Positions 37,729 to 48,305 of a stretch of DNA of 64,000 bases are shown here, one piece after another. The DNA is from Sphagnum compactum (taxonomy: Eukaryota; Bryophyta; Sphagnopsida; Sphagnales). The translations under genes and the position numbers were made by a program. The stretch lies in NCBI GenBank assembly GCA_965153455.1, contig OZ234502.1:5311267-5375266 (forward strand), written 5' to 3'. The stretch's first letter is position 1. The number at the start of each line of letters is the position of its first letter. Under the pieces are notes generated by a model that had not been told where the DNA came from, did not search any database, and saw nothing but the letters and a program-made list of their open reading frames with translations.

Positions 37729-38793
37729 TTTTCAAAAAAAGAATAGAAACTTGGATATGGAAAAAAAACACCATTTGCAAGCTAAGTTAAATATCTCAAT
37801 GTTAATGTGTGAAAGGAAAAAAGAAAAAGAAAAAGATATATTGATGCTTTTAATGTCTAAACAAGAAACTCATGCACAAGATAACATATGAAGAATAAAA
37901 TGCCAAGTGAAAAAATGGACATTCTTGAATCAAAATTGCTTGAATGGATGATAAAAAAATTAAAAAATGGATGTGTTTCTAACTACCTACTCAAGATAGT
38001 TTAACAACTTGCCGAAATATTGAATTTTTTTTTATAAAAGTCAAAATTTTTGATAATTAAAAAAATATTTTTCGATTTTTTTGGGGAAATAATTAATTAT
38101 TTTGGAAAAACCAGCCGAACCCTAATGGCAGTTATGGAGGTCAAAGAGAGCCTAACGTTTTTGATCACAACATCTAGTGTGCCTAATCATTGCATATTCA
38201 AAGCTACTCTGAGTGCACAAACCAAATCACACATGAGGAAGGAATCCATTTTGTCTCTCTATTTCTCACTTTGCATCAAGTAACTTTACAAAAGAAAAAA
38301 AAGAAAAAAAAGATTTCGTTATTCCGAAGCAAGCTCTCTTTTCTTGACAAATTTCTGATCATTAGAAGCAAAGAGTTTTACCTTCAAGACTACCCATGTT
38401 TGTGAAAACATGACATTGCTTCGCTTGGGCGTATGTGTGTGAAATCATGTTTGTTAAAGTTGTGTAGCAAGGGATGACATTTTTCCATGCTTGCTAAAAC
38501 TACATGACAAGGGGAGCCAAGTTTTATATTGTAAAAGAGCAATTCCATTAGTAGTAGTAATAATAGATTGGCCTACAGGCTACATTTTGGATGACATACA
38601 ACCATTTAAGGACACATAGGGCCAAGAGTGCTCATAAACATGCACATCATCTAGTGCCTATAAAAGGCACATATAAATGACTACTCTTGTATGGCCAAGT
38701 TTAACCATTGGCCAAGGTGTTTGTGTTTAAATAATTTCTTAACTTATATTCATTACAACAAAAGGTGTTCATGTACGCCAAGTAATTTCACTA
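37729..38793. other. Intergenic DNA, no gene seen
   Basis: AT-rich, with short plus-strand ORFs (for example 38,050-38,283) that show no domain. Nothing else is supported. Confidence 0.55.
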
Positions 38794-39030
38794 GATTTTG
38801 AGTGAATTCACTAGTTGTAGTGAACAGGGACCAGTGAAGAAGCAGTGAATTCATTGATCTAGTGAATGGGGATTTTGAGTGAATTGACTAGTTGTAGTGA
38901 ACAGGGACGAGTGAAGAAGCAATGAATTCATTGATATAGTGAATGGGGATTTTGAGTGAATTGACTAGTTGTAGTGAACAGGGACCAGTGAAAAAGTAGT
39001 GAATTCATTGATCTAGTGAATGGGGACTAG
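38794..39030. repeat. 77-bp tandem repeat, about three copies
   Basis: GATTTTGAGTGAATT begins units at 38,794, 38,871 and 38,948, an exact 77-bp step. Each unit contains CACTAGTTGTAGTGAACAGG or its variant, CAGTGAAGAAGCAGTGAATTC and ATCTAGTGAATGGGG. Copies differ at only a few bases. Units hold several GTGAATT/AATTCAC words in both orientations, so each can form small hairpins. Confidence 0.93.
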
Positions 39031-39558
39031 TGCATTACACCCACATTTTGTAATAACGATTGTCCCATTTTTCATGAAATACCTACTGTCCCTTGGCCTC
39101 TGGCCTAAGGGGCCCATTATTTCCGGAACAGCCCAGCCCCGGGGCATTAGGTACCCTCCACTTTTAGGATAGGTAGCTGTGTCTTTCCAGATCCAGAAAG
39201 ATGAAAAAAGAAAAGAAAAGAAAACAATATGTAATATTTTAATAATTTATTTTTAATGAGAGTTCCGAACTTCCTCGGAACTCACCACCATTTGGATGTA
39301 AAATGGCCCAGTTATGGACGCTACTCACGTCGATAGTTGATGAAAACTGCGCTTCTTCATCTGTGGATTTGAGCTTTCGGGATTTGCAGAGTGTCTGTTG
39401 TTGCTGCCGCTGCTGTGAACGCTCAGAGCGCTGCCATCGCCGCTGAGCTCACACGGCTTCCAAGAGCATTTGAACGTTGACGGAGTGGGGACGAGTGCTG
39501 TTTTTGGAAGGAAAATTATAGACGCAAGGAGTTGGTAGGGGAGGGAGAGAGGGAGGGA

Positions 39559-39750
39559 ATGGGCGACTCATCATCAGTGATGATGGTCGAGGAAAAGGCG
39601 GGAAGTCTTCTCGATAATCTTCGCGACTTCTCAAGGCAAGATCTTGCAACCCTCATTTTGTCGTAGGATGAGCACCACGAACTCCTTCGTTGTCTCATCT
39701 GTAACGTGAAAATTCCTTCAGGCAGATCGAGTGTCAAACCTGCACATTAA
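39559..39750 (+). pseudogene. Coding-like ORF interrupted by one TAG
   Basis: From ATG 39,559 the frame reads MGDSSSVMMVEEKAGSLLDN, LRDFSRQDLATLIL, then TAG at 39,664-39,666, then DEHHELLRCLICNVKIPSGR up to TAA at 39,748. The phrase after the stop, with Cys-Leu-Ile-Cys, looks like part of a zinc-binding domain, and the whole reads as one protein segment. Either the TAG inactivates a small gene, or it falls at a splice acceptor (the bases before GATGAG are TTGTCGTAG) and the frame is joined differently. It lies just upstream of the thioredoxin-fold gene on the same strand and could be an alternative 5' exon. I cannot name the family. Confidence 0.35.
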
Positions 39751-39910
39751 TGAGGCGGCCTCCTTGAGTGCGCCGCGGTTTGGTCGGAAGTAGTCGAAGA
39801 TCGGGTTTCAGGGTTTATATCTGCAGTGACGTACAGGCCTCTGTATTTGCGTCTCGCAGTTCAGTTTTGGTTTTGTAGTCGCGCTTGCATTCAAGGGCAT
39901 AGTTCAAGTC

Positions 39911-39939
39911 CTAAACCCTAAAGCCCGACCTTAGGGTTT
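39911..39939 (+). promoter_or_regulatory. Telo-box pair in the 5' region of the thioredoxin-fold gene
   Basis: CTAAACCCTAAAG at 39,911 is followed by TTAGGGTTT at 39,931, the same AAACCCTA motif in opposite orientation. Telo-boxes of this kind are known in plant promoters and 5' UTRs of growth-related genes. About 90 bp separate it from the first exon I can identify. Confidence 0.5.
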
Positions 39940-40029
39940 GCATTTTTTGTAAGCCTCGTTGATGCAATTTGCTGGAATCAAAATGTTTTTCACTAACAGA
40001 GAATTTCCGGGAGAATAGATACTATACAG

Positions 40030-41390
40030 GGCATCCACGAAAACCTCAAATTTCAAGGGTGATAGAGTTTAAGTCAGAGCGGCAATTTGTTGAGCTCCTT
40101 CATGAAGGCCATCCAGTGGTTGTAGCATTTACTCTCAGGTAATGCTTTTCTTTGCACATTCTCTACTACCTCTTTTCTTTCCAAGACCTTATGCTAGAGG
40201 TGGTGATGGTGAGAACATTGTGAAGAAGAGCTTGGCACCGTTTTTGTAGCACTGAATATCATAACAGAGGAATGTGAGTTTCACAGATGCCAATGGACAC
40301 AGAGATTCGATCGAGTGGTGGAGGATGCTGCTGCTGAGTGGTATCCACACATCAAGTTTGTGAGGGTATGTCTGGGACACTATCTCTCTGTAGACAGTTG
40401 AACGTCTGAGTTCAGTATGCAATCCTCACAACACACAAGCACCCAAAGAGAACCATGTTCAATGAACCAGGAGCAACAAAACTAGGTCAATCAGAGAATG
40501 TTAACTGCAACCTCCCTTCTGTATAAGTGATCTCATGACGTCAATCATTAAACCAAGAGTTCAGATGCTTATTTTTCCTTTTTTTCTCAAGCATGCACCT
40601 TTTCTGAGTGAAATAGCAAGTTCAGTGGCAAGATATGCAACATCTGATTTGCAGGAGTTCCTTCTGTAACATTGGATTGCAACTCCAACAAACAGTGCAA
40701 ATTTTGATGACCCTAGTCTGCTCTGAGGAAGGTAATAAGAAATGGGTTCTGCCAGTGCAGGTGGAGTGTCCAAAGTATCCAGGCTTCTGCATAGCAAGAC
40801 AGCGAAAAGATTACCCTTTTGTAGAGGTTTTTCATAGTCCAAAGCCGGTATCATGTTCCTTCCTCTCCCAGCTAACTTTGTTGCACTCCATTACTTATGA
40901 CTCAAGGATTGGTTAACAGGCTGTTGTAAAATTACTCTGCCCTGTGAGCAATTGAATGAGGTTCTTTCATAGGGCAGTCTTGTAAATTCCTTGACAGCTT
41001 GATGGTGGAAACTCTGCAGGCAGAAACTCAAGAGGGAGTGAAAGATGGGTCTGTGACACGCTATAGTGTGAATGTTGTTCCTGTGAGCTTTTCATCTGAT
41101 CTAGTTCTTTTCAAATTCTACTTCATCATTCCTGGACCTTTCTTGACGGTGCTAGTATTTTTTGCACACTATAAGCAGCTTCAGAGCTCATGATTCTGGC
41201 TGGGTACTCCTCACCATTCCTGATTCTGGCACATTACATTGGCTCATGATGGGCCACATTTGATGCAACATTTCTAGGTGTGCACTCAGGGTTTGACTTT
41301 GGGCTTTGCTTTGTGCAGTATAACTATGATTTGAGCCCATATGGATTTCGGGAGTTCTTCAAGCGTCAAGGGTTTGCAAAACCAGAGTGA
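40030..41390 (+). CDS. Thioredoxin-fold protein, five exons, 5' exon not identified
   Basis: Exons are 40030-40138, 40287-40365, 40761-40847, 41020-41082 and 41319-41390 (stop TGA 41,388-41,390). All junctions are GT..AG and phases agree. The readable protein is about 136 residues: HPRKPQISRVIEFKSERQF, a VVVAFTLR strand, FDRVVEDAAAEWYPHIKFVR, VECPKYPGFCIARQRKDYPF, VEVFHSP, and a final YNYDLSPYGFREFFKRQG. Strand-helix-strand order and the YPHIKFVRVE strand fit a thioredoxin fold. The position of the CxxC active site holds RCQWTQ, so it is probably not a disulfide reductase. A similar uncharacterised plant family exists to my memory. Exon 1 starts in phase 2 of a codon, so at least one upstream coding exon is missing from my reading. 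Confidence 0.7.
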
Positions 41391-43609
41391 GAGATACATT
41401 GATGATTGTTGTGACAGCATTTCCAACTGCTGGTGCACTGAAAATGGTAAGAATGGAAGTAATTTTTGCACAGCTTAATTATTTAGCAAACAAAATCAAA
41501 CTTGTCCCTCGTTCATGAGATCTGTTTTGCAAAAGCAGTCTTGCTGTATTTTGGGTGGATACTGGTCAGATCTTTTACTTCTCCAGTTTTGGCAGTCAGA
41601 GTTCTCAGTCAGGTGCATCTTTATTGGTTCTGTATACATTGCAAGTATCAATTTTTGTTGTACTTCTTTTTGAGCATCTTCTTTAAACTTTTCTTTTTAG
41701 TTCAACAACTGCTCAGCCAAAGTTGATCAACTATTGGAGTCCCAATTCCAGATTCTACACATGATGTGGAGTGGTACTTCATACTCATGTGCAAAAGAGA
41801 ATGCTAGGGTGAAGTGCCGTCTTTCTGTGGATTACAGCCGGATTCAGAACTGCATGGTAGATTGTTAGCTGATTTCAGGGATTGTAAATCTTAGTGCAAG
41901 TATTGGCTTGATATTAACTGATCAAAGAGTTATCTCAACTTGTGAAAGCTCCCACTTTCTCAAATTGCAATGGAGGCGGGGATCCAACAGGTATGTCATC
42001 TTAAATCTCTGGGTGCATCTAGAGACTGCAGCCTCCAGATTTTGAAACCAGTTCTCAAATTGATGCACCAAGCTGAGAAGCAATTGTCGAAAAGTGAAGA
42101 AGAAGAGCAGCTCTACTCCAGATTCAGTTTGGGTATATGAGCATGTTATCCTGTTTGATATAGAAGAAGGGAATGGAAGCTTGTCACTGAAGCCACAGGA
42201 TGTGCCATAACTCCCCATATTTCAGCAGATAGAGGTTGACTTGAACAACTGACATTTCCTTGTGTTTAAGAACACAAGTTGCTCATTCTATCCTGTTGTA
42301 TTATAACCCCTGTTGCTCCTCTCAGTTTTGCACTACTCACCATGGCAAACTTTTGGATTCATGTGTGTAAATTTTTGCTGCAAACCTGAACTACAGCTTC
42401 AGAGTTCAAACAACAGATTTGCTCCCAAGTCTGGCAATGATGTGCAGCAGATGAGATCAAAACAAATCTAAGGGGAACGGCATACGTATATAGAATTTGT
42501 AACTTGACAAAAACCTTATTCAATTGGACAGCTATTGGCTTGTCCTTCACTCTCAATTTAGATGTGGCTTCCCCACCTTGAAATATTTGACAATTGAAAG
42601 CAATGTTTTAAGTCTGTTTTGGGCACACCTATTATGCACGGATTGTGAGATTTAGTGTTCCATAACAAGATTTCGCAAAAGTGTTTTGAGCGAAATTCAA
42701 AATTTTAACATCTTCAAATACTCCTCTGGATCTTTAAAAGTTACAAAACTTAGTTAGTACTAGCATTGGGCAGTAAATGCAGTTGTTTGAATCTGTAGAC
42801 TGATGTGCAAAAGATGTCTTCTGTTCTCTTCTTAATGCAATCTACATACAAGGAGAACCTAACATTTGTACACCACACACAAAGTCAGGTACCCTTGCAC
42901 AACATGGAAACCATTGTGAAGAAAGCAACTTAAACGTTGTCAGAAATATTACTGCACTTCACCTTGAAAGAGTTAGAATTATCAACTTCCATTACTGGGT
43001 AAGCCCTTCTCGAGAAATTTCTCAGCATCACCTCCACAGACATAGACAGGGTAAAAGGCTCCACTGCCTACTCACCTCCATGTTGAAAAATTTAAATCCA
43101 AAACTCTGGAAGCAATTATCACTACATTTGCAGCTACATATTAATTTGAAGTTTGCATTACATCCACCAGACTGCATGAAGTGGCTGTAGCCTCATATCT
43201 TGTACGAAGTGCTTCATCAAAGGCTGAAAAAGTCCATCTGCCTCCAGTGGCAAATAAGTGAACAAAGACCATATCAAGTTAAGATGTTTTGACATAGTTA
43301 AAACCCTTGCTGGGATCTGCTCACCCTACGCCCTAGCCTCCACCTTACCATCCAACCAAAGAGAAGGGCTTTCATTATCATCCAAGACAACCTAAGCTAT
43401 CATCAAGTGTAACAAATCCAGTTCAACTCGATACACTAAAGTCTTCCATCAGTTTTCCTACTTCACTTATCCTTTGATTTTACATAGCATACAACCCATT
43501 GCCTCAAAAGAACAGCTGTTTCAGCAAGAGGAATTGTAGAGTTGCCACTAATTTTCTGTTTATCAAACACTCTCCATGTTCTAGACATGAACTGTCAAAT
43601 GCACAATTT
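41391..43609. other. Convergent 3' flanks of the thioredoxin-fold and E3 genes
   Basis: The two neighbours end toward each other here, so much of this should be 3' UTR. A 56-codon plus-strand ORF at 41,970-42,140 (MEAGIQQVCHLKSLGASRDC, then LMHQAEKQLSKSEEEEQLYS) is mildly protein-like but has no recognisable domain. An open stretch near 41,710-41,865 on the plus strand is similar. I call neither a gene. Confidence 0.45.
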
Positions 43610-45811
43610 CTAAACATCTTCACGCCTCCTTGTGTTGCCATGTATAATATTGTACTTGCAGAGAGGGCAGGTAGCATTTATGCGCAGCCACTTGTCAATA
43701 CAGGCACTATGAAAATGATGTCTGCAAGGGATCTCCCGCAACTCAACTCCATCATCATATGGCAACAGGCAGATGCAACATTCCTGCATCAGTCACAACC
43801 CCGAAGCAGTTTATACAATTTCAGTATGAAAAATGTGAGAGCACACAAAATCAGCTTCCACTATTTACATCTCCTCAATAATAAGATCACATATAGTGAC
43901 CGAACAGAAAGTAATGGCTACTTTTTTGCTGCTTACCGCATCTTCCCCAGAAATGGCCCGATCTGTCAGACTGTCAGAAGATCCAACCAAACTCATCACA
44001 CCAGCCAGTGCTCCACTCTTCTCCCCACTTACTTTCTGATGGCTACTATCAGTGTGTCGGAACTTGAACTTTGCCAGTGCATTGATGTCTTCCTCTGATG
44101 CACCTTCCTGATAAAGTGCCACCACATTCACAAGTAGAAAGATTAAGGTGCTACAATTTCCTCATGATTTCAAAAGACTCCCTTGAATTCAAAGAAAAAT
44201 AATGATAAACGGAGACCAGCCAATCCCTGCAAAATGAGTCAATTTTTCCATTGCTGGCTGTTTACTAAACTTAATAAAATTTACTTCAAGAAGTGGGAGG
44301 GCAACATCTCCGCCTGAGACTGACTTGCAAAGAGTACGATTCTTGTAGCATTGTGGCAATAGACACCCACAACCAGTTCAATGGAGCAAGACCCAACTGA
44401 ACGAGAGATGGAGACTGCTTTTATCATAGCTTCCAAACAGAGAGCAGGGCATGGGATGGAGGGTTGATGCAGGGAGGGGAAGGGGGAGAGAGAAGAGCAC
44501 ACCTGGTCAGCAACTGCATAGAGAATAGCAATAATACATGGTAGACAACAGCAGACAGCAATGCCAATGACGCACGCAAGTGCCACGCAAAACACAACAA
44601 AAAAGACGTCGAATGCTAGAAACACCATACAGAGCCTGCAATTGCCACAAAGGTTCACAATTACTCTCATTTCCTTAATTCTTCTCAAGGAGTCATGCCA
44701 TGATCAAGAAAAATCAGAAAACAAAAATCTCGAATTTCAACAGCAAGTAAGTAGCCTTAAGTCATGAGACACCAAAGGTATCAGAAACAACAGATAGAGC
44801 TCAAGGGCACAATTTTGTTTTGGATAAAGCTTGTGTATACCAATAGAGGTGGGGAGCTTCAGTGGGGAGAGCTTGACCTCCAGCAGTAATCCAATAGAAT
44901 CCAACAATCCACCAAACAAATGAGAACATTGTGTTGGTGGACTCTAATCGCTTTGCTAAACTGTTTTTCCACAACAAAAAAACACCGGGTTAATTTCACC
45001 ATCCAACATAACATACAGCTTAGAATTCCAATGGTGTCTATTATTCATTCATGACACACAGAGGAGGACAAGATTGCACTCCCATTCTTTTCTTGATCAC
45101 TGGTTGCAACAACTTTAGGGTTTTCTGAAACTCACGAAAGGCAACAACAACATAGAAACAAGATAGCAACACATCTGGAAGAAGGTTTTTCCTCCTCTAA
45201 TTGAAAGAAAAGAAGGTTTGAGACCTGGTATGTGCAAGGGGACCAGCGTCATCATCGTCGAATCCTCCATCATGCTCAGAAGAAGCAGGAAAAGGGGGCG
45301 ACTCGGATGGATTCGTAGAAGAAGAAGACGAAGAAGGGTTTGCGCTAGTACGCCGCTGATGCCGCCGGCGTCGATACTCGCAGCAAACGCAAAGCATGTG
45401 CAAAATGCACTGCAAAGCATACCCCAGGACCCAGACACGCAAAGGCGTACGAGGCCTTTCTTCCTTGCTCAAAGTCAACACTGCCAAAGCTACTTGCACG
45501 AAAGCCAAATTCCAGATCAGGTCTAAGACTACCACGGGTCTGGAGTATGCCCAGTCACTCTGCCGCTCCTCCAGCTGCTCAGCTGCTGATTCTCGGACTA
45601 GCATAGACGGTTCTCTCATGATCCGCCGGCCTCCAGCTCGTCGTAAGTATCTTGCAGCGCCTTGCACCCTGTTGTTGTTGCCTCCTCTACGACTACTATT
45701 ATTGCTTCCGTCACTCCCGCTCCCACTGCTTGAGCTTCCTCCATTCCCTAGCAGCAAAGGTGTGGAGGAATCCACCGGCCCCGAAGCAAAAGTAACCCTA
45801 TTCCTCTCCAT
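43610..45811 (-). CDS. Membrane RING-H2 E3 ubiquitin ligase (At1g12760-like)
   Basis: Exons are 45225-45811, 44841-44960, 44503-44635, 43937-44107 and 43610-43783, all GT..AG and in phase, giving about 394 residues. An in-frame ATG at 45,859 would add 16. Order: Ser/Gly/Asn-rich N-terminus; the family signature [20 protein letters not shown] with [20 protein letters not shown]; two hydrophobic segments in exon 1 ([19 protein letters not shown] and [17 protein letters not shown]); one in exon 2 ([13 protein letters not shown]); and a long one in exon 3 ([20 protein letters not shown], continuing through CCCLPC). The conserved [15 protein letters not shown] follows, and the last exon holds a C3H2C3 RING ([13 protein letters not shown], then CPLC). 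It is expected to anchor in an endomembrane with the RING in the cytosol and recruit an E2. All eight zinc ligands are present. The 16-residue N-terminal choice is the main doubt. Confidence 0.93.
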
Positions 45812-46159
45812 CGTTTGTCCGTGCTCTCTCTCTCCTTTGCAGGCCTTAGCAAGCAACACACCTCACCCTCTCTCTCTCTCTCTCTCTCACCGTTCACAGT
45901 CTAAACATCTCACCGATCTCACCTGTAAACTCAAGACTCTTCAATGATTGCACGACGGGGCTCATCGCTTGTTTCTCCTCAATACCCAAATCGTAACGCA
46001 ATTGTGTGCATCGAGGAAGAAAGAAGGGCAGCGGCAGGAAGAGCGTGCTAGAGCGCCGCAAGCGCTTGAAAGGCTCGAACACGCCAGGAACAACGACGAC
46101 GGAATTGGTGAGCTCTTGCGCTTTCTATCTGTAAATGCACACCACAGTGATGAGGATTC
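45812..46159. promoter_or_regulatory. 5' flank of the E3 gene with a (CT)n tract
   Basis: Upstream of the E3 start on the minus strand. A (TC)n run of about 21 bases at 45,868-45,888 reads as (GA)n on the transcribed strand. GA/CT runs near start sites are common in plant promoters and 5' UTRs. No TATA box stands out. Confidence 0.4.
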
Positions 46160-46345
46160 CAATGGAGGCGTTCGATTTCAAAGGCGGTTCCGCCGAAGGC
46201 CGTCGATTAGCAAGACGGTTCCGAAGAAGGCTGTCCAAGAAGACGGTTCCGACCAAGGCAAGCGGATTGGGAAATAGTTCCGACGACGGTTCCGCCGTGG
46301 GTACTGGATCAGGATGACGGTTCCGAGGAAGGCTATGGATTAGGG
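46160..46345. repeat. GACGGTTCCGA-GAAGGC repeats upstream of the E3 gene
   Basis: About seven copies of a GGTTCCG core lie at irregular steps of about 18-47 bp, most with GAAGGC or a variant after it, interleaved with GGATTAG or CGATTAG. The stretch is GC- and CpG-rich in a mostly AT-rich setting and stays open on the plus strand as an Arg/Lys/Gly-rich frame, a by-product of the repeat. Confidence 0.75.
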
Positions 46346-46837
46346 AGACGGTTGCGGGTATAATCCGCATGGAGGAGGTGTAAACCAATGACGCGATTTT
46401 TGGAATCTGAGCATTGATGCGATGCCGACGATGAAGAAGAAATTAAAAATTCGATCAGAATGTCAGGTTCTCTGAACAGGACAATTTTTTCCTTAACAGG
46501 GTTGCCCGCGTTCCTAGGTGAACCTTTCCTACGCGGAACGGCCCGTTCTGTACTGCGTAATCTGCTTTGGCTAGCTATTATGGGATTAAGAGGGATCACT
46601 ATTTCCATAATCCGTCCGACTGGCTATTTTTTCGCATTTTTTCGCATTTTGGATTATTTTTAATTTGAATCTTCAGTTTTGTAAAATTGGCGGAAAATTC
46701 ATATTAGGGTTTTCAAGTAAACTTCGCAGTTTACAGTAAAAAGTACAGCAGGTAGGTAGGTAAAAACAGGACAGGTAGGAAGGAGAGTGGCAGAATCATC
46801 AGCCGCCCATGCGGATTCCTGGTGTCTGCCAGGACGG
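46346..46837. other. Intergenic DNA, no gene seen
   Basis: Short ORFs on both strands without domains, and a TTTTTTCGCATTTTTTCGCATTTT doublet at about 46,626-46,650. Confidence 0.5.
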
Positions 46838-47095
46838 CCGATTCTGCCACTTAAGACAATCCTGAAGCATTTCTGAACAAATATGTAGGTACGGTACGTC
46901 ATGGTGCGTGCCTGGCTTTAGTTGAACCCTGATGGCCGATTCTGCCATTACAGAAATCCTGATGTTCTGCAGAATGTGTAGCGAATGGTTGTCCTTCACG
47001 ATTGGGCTCAACCAGTCAGAGTGGCAGAATCAGTACGGGCAGCAGATCCTGTCATTACAGAAATCCTGAACTTGTGCGTAATGTGTAGGTACCGT
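46838..47095. repeat. Imperfect ~85-115-bp repeat around GGCCGATTCTGCCA
   Basis: Three blocks of the form GGCCGATTCTGCCATTACAG, then AAATCCTGA, a TTCTG/TTGTG word and AATGTGTAGGTACCGTAC begin near 46,845, 46,932 and about 47,040. The third block is degenerate at its start (GGCAGCAGATCCTGTCATTAC). Unit length varies through insertion of non-repeated sequence. Confidence 0.75.
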
Positions 47096-47284
47096 ACTTT
47101 TCCGTTGGGGAGGGCGGGATTGGGCAGCTAAAGCTTCGGAAAACTCAAAAGTCAACGATGCACACGCTAACCGATAATTAGCTCTATCTATAAAAGACAG
47201 GCAGACAATTATACGCTGGAATGTCGCTCCCAATGGACGTTACAACCCTACGCCCCCCAGGCGGTAGTGAAAAGGGCTAGAGAA

Positions 47285-47375
47285 CACTGCCCAAGGCCTC
47301 ATTCTGCCTCCTAGTGAATCACTAATCCTAGCCCTAGGGCTGAACTAGGTGGCAGAAAATGCCGTTGGGGCAGTG
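47285..47375. other. 91-nt near-palindromic hairpin
   Basis: The left arm CACTGCCCAAGGC..TTCTGCCTCCTAGT pairs with the right arm ACTAGGTGGCAGAAAATGCC-GTTGGGGCAGTG over about 31 bp with about five mismatches or bulges. The loop contains a second small palindrome (GCCCTAGGGC). Length and near-perfect pairing resemble a plant miRNA precursor or a tiny foldback element. No target was checked. Confidence 0.6.
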
Positions 47376-47399
47376 ATATTTTGTGTGGTGAATTTTGAG

Positions 47400-48100
47400 A
47401 TTTTTTTGGGGATAGATAAAAACTTTGAGAAATATTTATTCCTTTTTTTTAAAAAAAAGTCAATCTTGTGAGAATTTTTTAAAAAAATTCCCTAAATTTT
47501 TTTTAAAATTTAAATAAATAAATAAATAATAATAAAAGAAACACTTCCACAAGGTGAATTCACGTTCAGCCAGCACCTACAAATTTGGACACAGAGACCC
47601 AATGTTTTTTTCCTTTTTGTTTTGAAATTCTCCCAATGGGTAGATGAAAATAAAATAAAATAAAAATTTCCATTGCCACAGTGTACAAAGGATGTTTGTG
47701 GAAAAAAATTCGCCAAAGTTGCCAGATTTTTAGGTGGGGAAAAAAATAACCCTGATATTTATTGCCATATTTAGACAATGGTTTTCCAAGAGGCCAAAAT
47801 ATAGGAGAATTCTTAACGTTTTGTACTTTCCTCTTTTGGCCTGTAGCCAAATTTGGCTAATTCCACTTGTGGATGATGCCTGACTGTGTGGCTACAACAC
47901 AAAATTGAAAAAAAAAAAAAAAAAAAAAAAACCTGTTCAGCAGCTTTCAACAGCTTTCAAGGCAGTCTTAAATGACCGGATCAGTCAATTCAGCCAATTT
48001 CAACTTGACTATGTGTTTGTTGTGTTACTTTTATGACTTTCTACCCTACTTTACGACTTACAGACCATTTACATTTACGGACCTTTGAAACTGACCTTGG
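47400..48100. other. Intergenic DNA with A24 tract, no gene seen
   Basis: Long A/T runs; an uninterrupted A24 lies at 47,908-47,931, preceded by GTGGCTACAACACAAAATTG. It could be the poly-A tail of a retroposed sequence, but I recognise no body upstream and no flanking duplication. The 94-codon minus-strand ORF at 47,566-47,850 has no domain. Confidence 0.45.
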
Positions 48101-48305
48101 TCACCTTAGGTGGGCCTAGGTTATCCTAGGTAGCTTAAGTTAGCTTCGGTTAATCTATATAAGCTTAGGTTAACCTAAGTAGGTGTAGAATAGCCTAGGT
48201 GAACCTAGGTAAACCTAGGATAGGCTAGGTTGAACTCAGGTTACTTTAAGTCAGGCTAGGTCAGCATAGGTTTGTCGAGGGTACGTTAGGCTAGGCTTAA
48301 CTTCA
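48100..48305. repeat. CCTAGGTTAGCCTAGGTT cluster
   Basis: Over 15 variants of a roughly 12-bp word based on CTTAGGTT/CCTAGGTnA occur in about 200 bp. CCTAGG is itself palindromic. The same TTAGG/TTAAC vocabulary appears at 34.7, 36.0-36.8 and 63.0 kb. Confidence 0.75.

Noticed and set aside
38794-39030. CRISPR-like array
   Set aside because: Units abut without unique spacers, and the setting is a plant nuclear genome.
47908-47931. A24 as a retroposon tail
   Set aside because: There is no identifiable retroposed body and no flanking duplication; homopolymer runs are frequent in this DNA.
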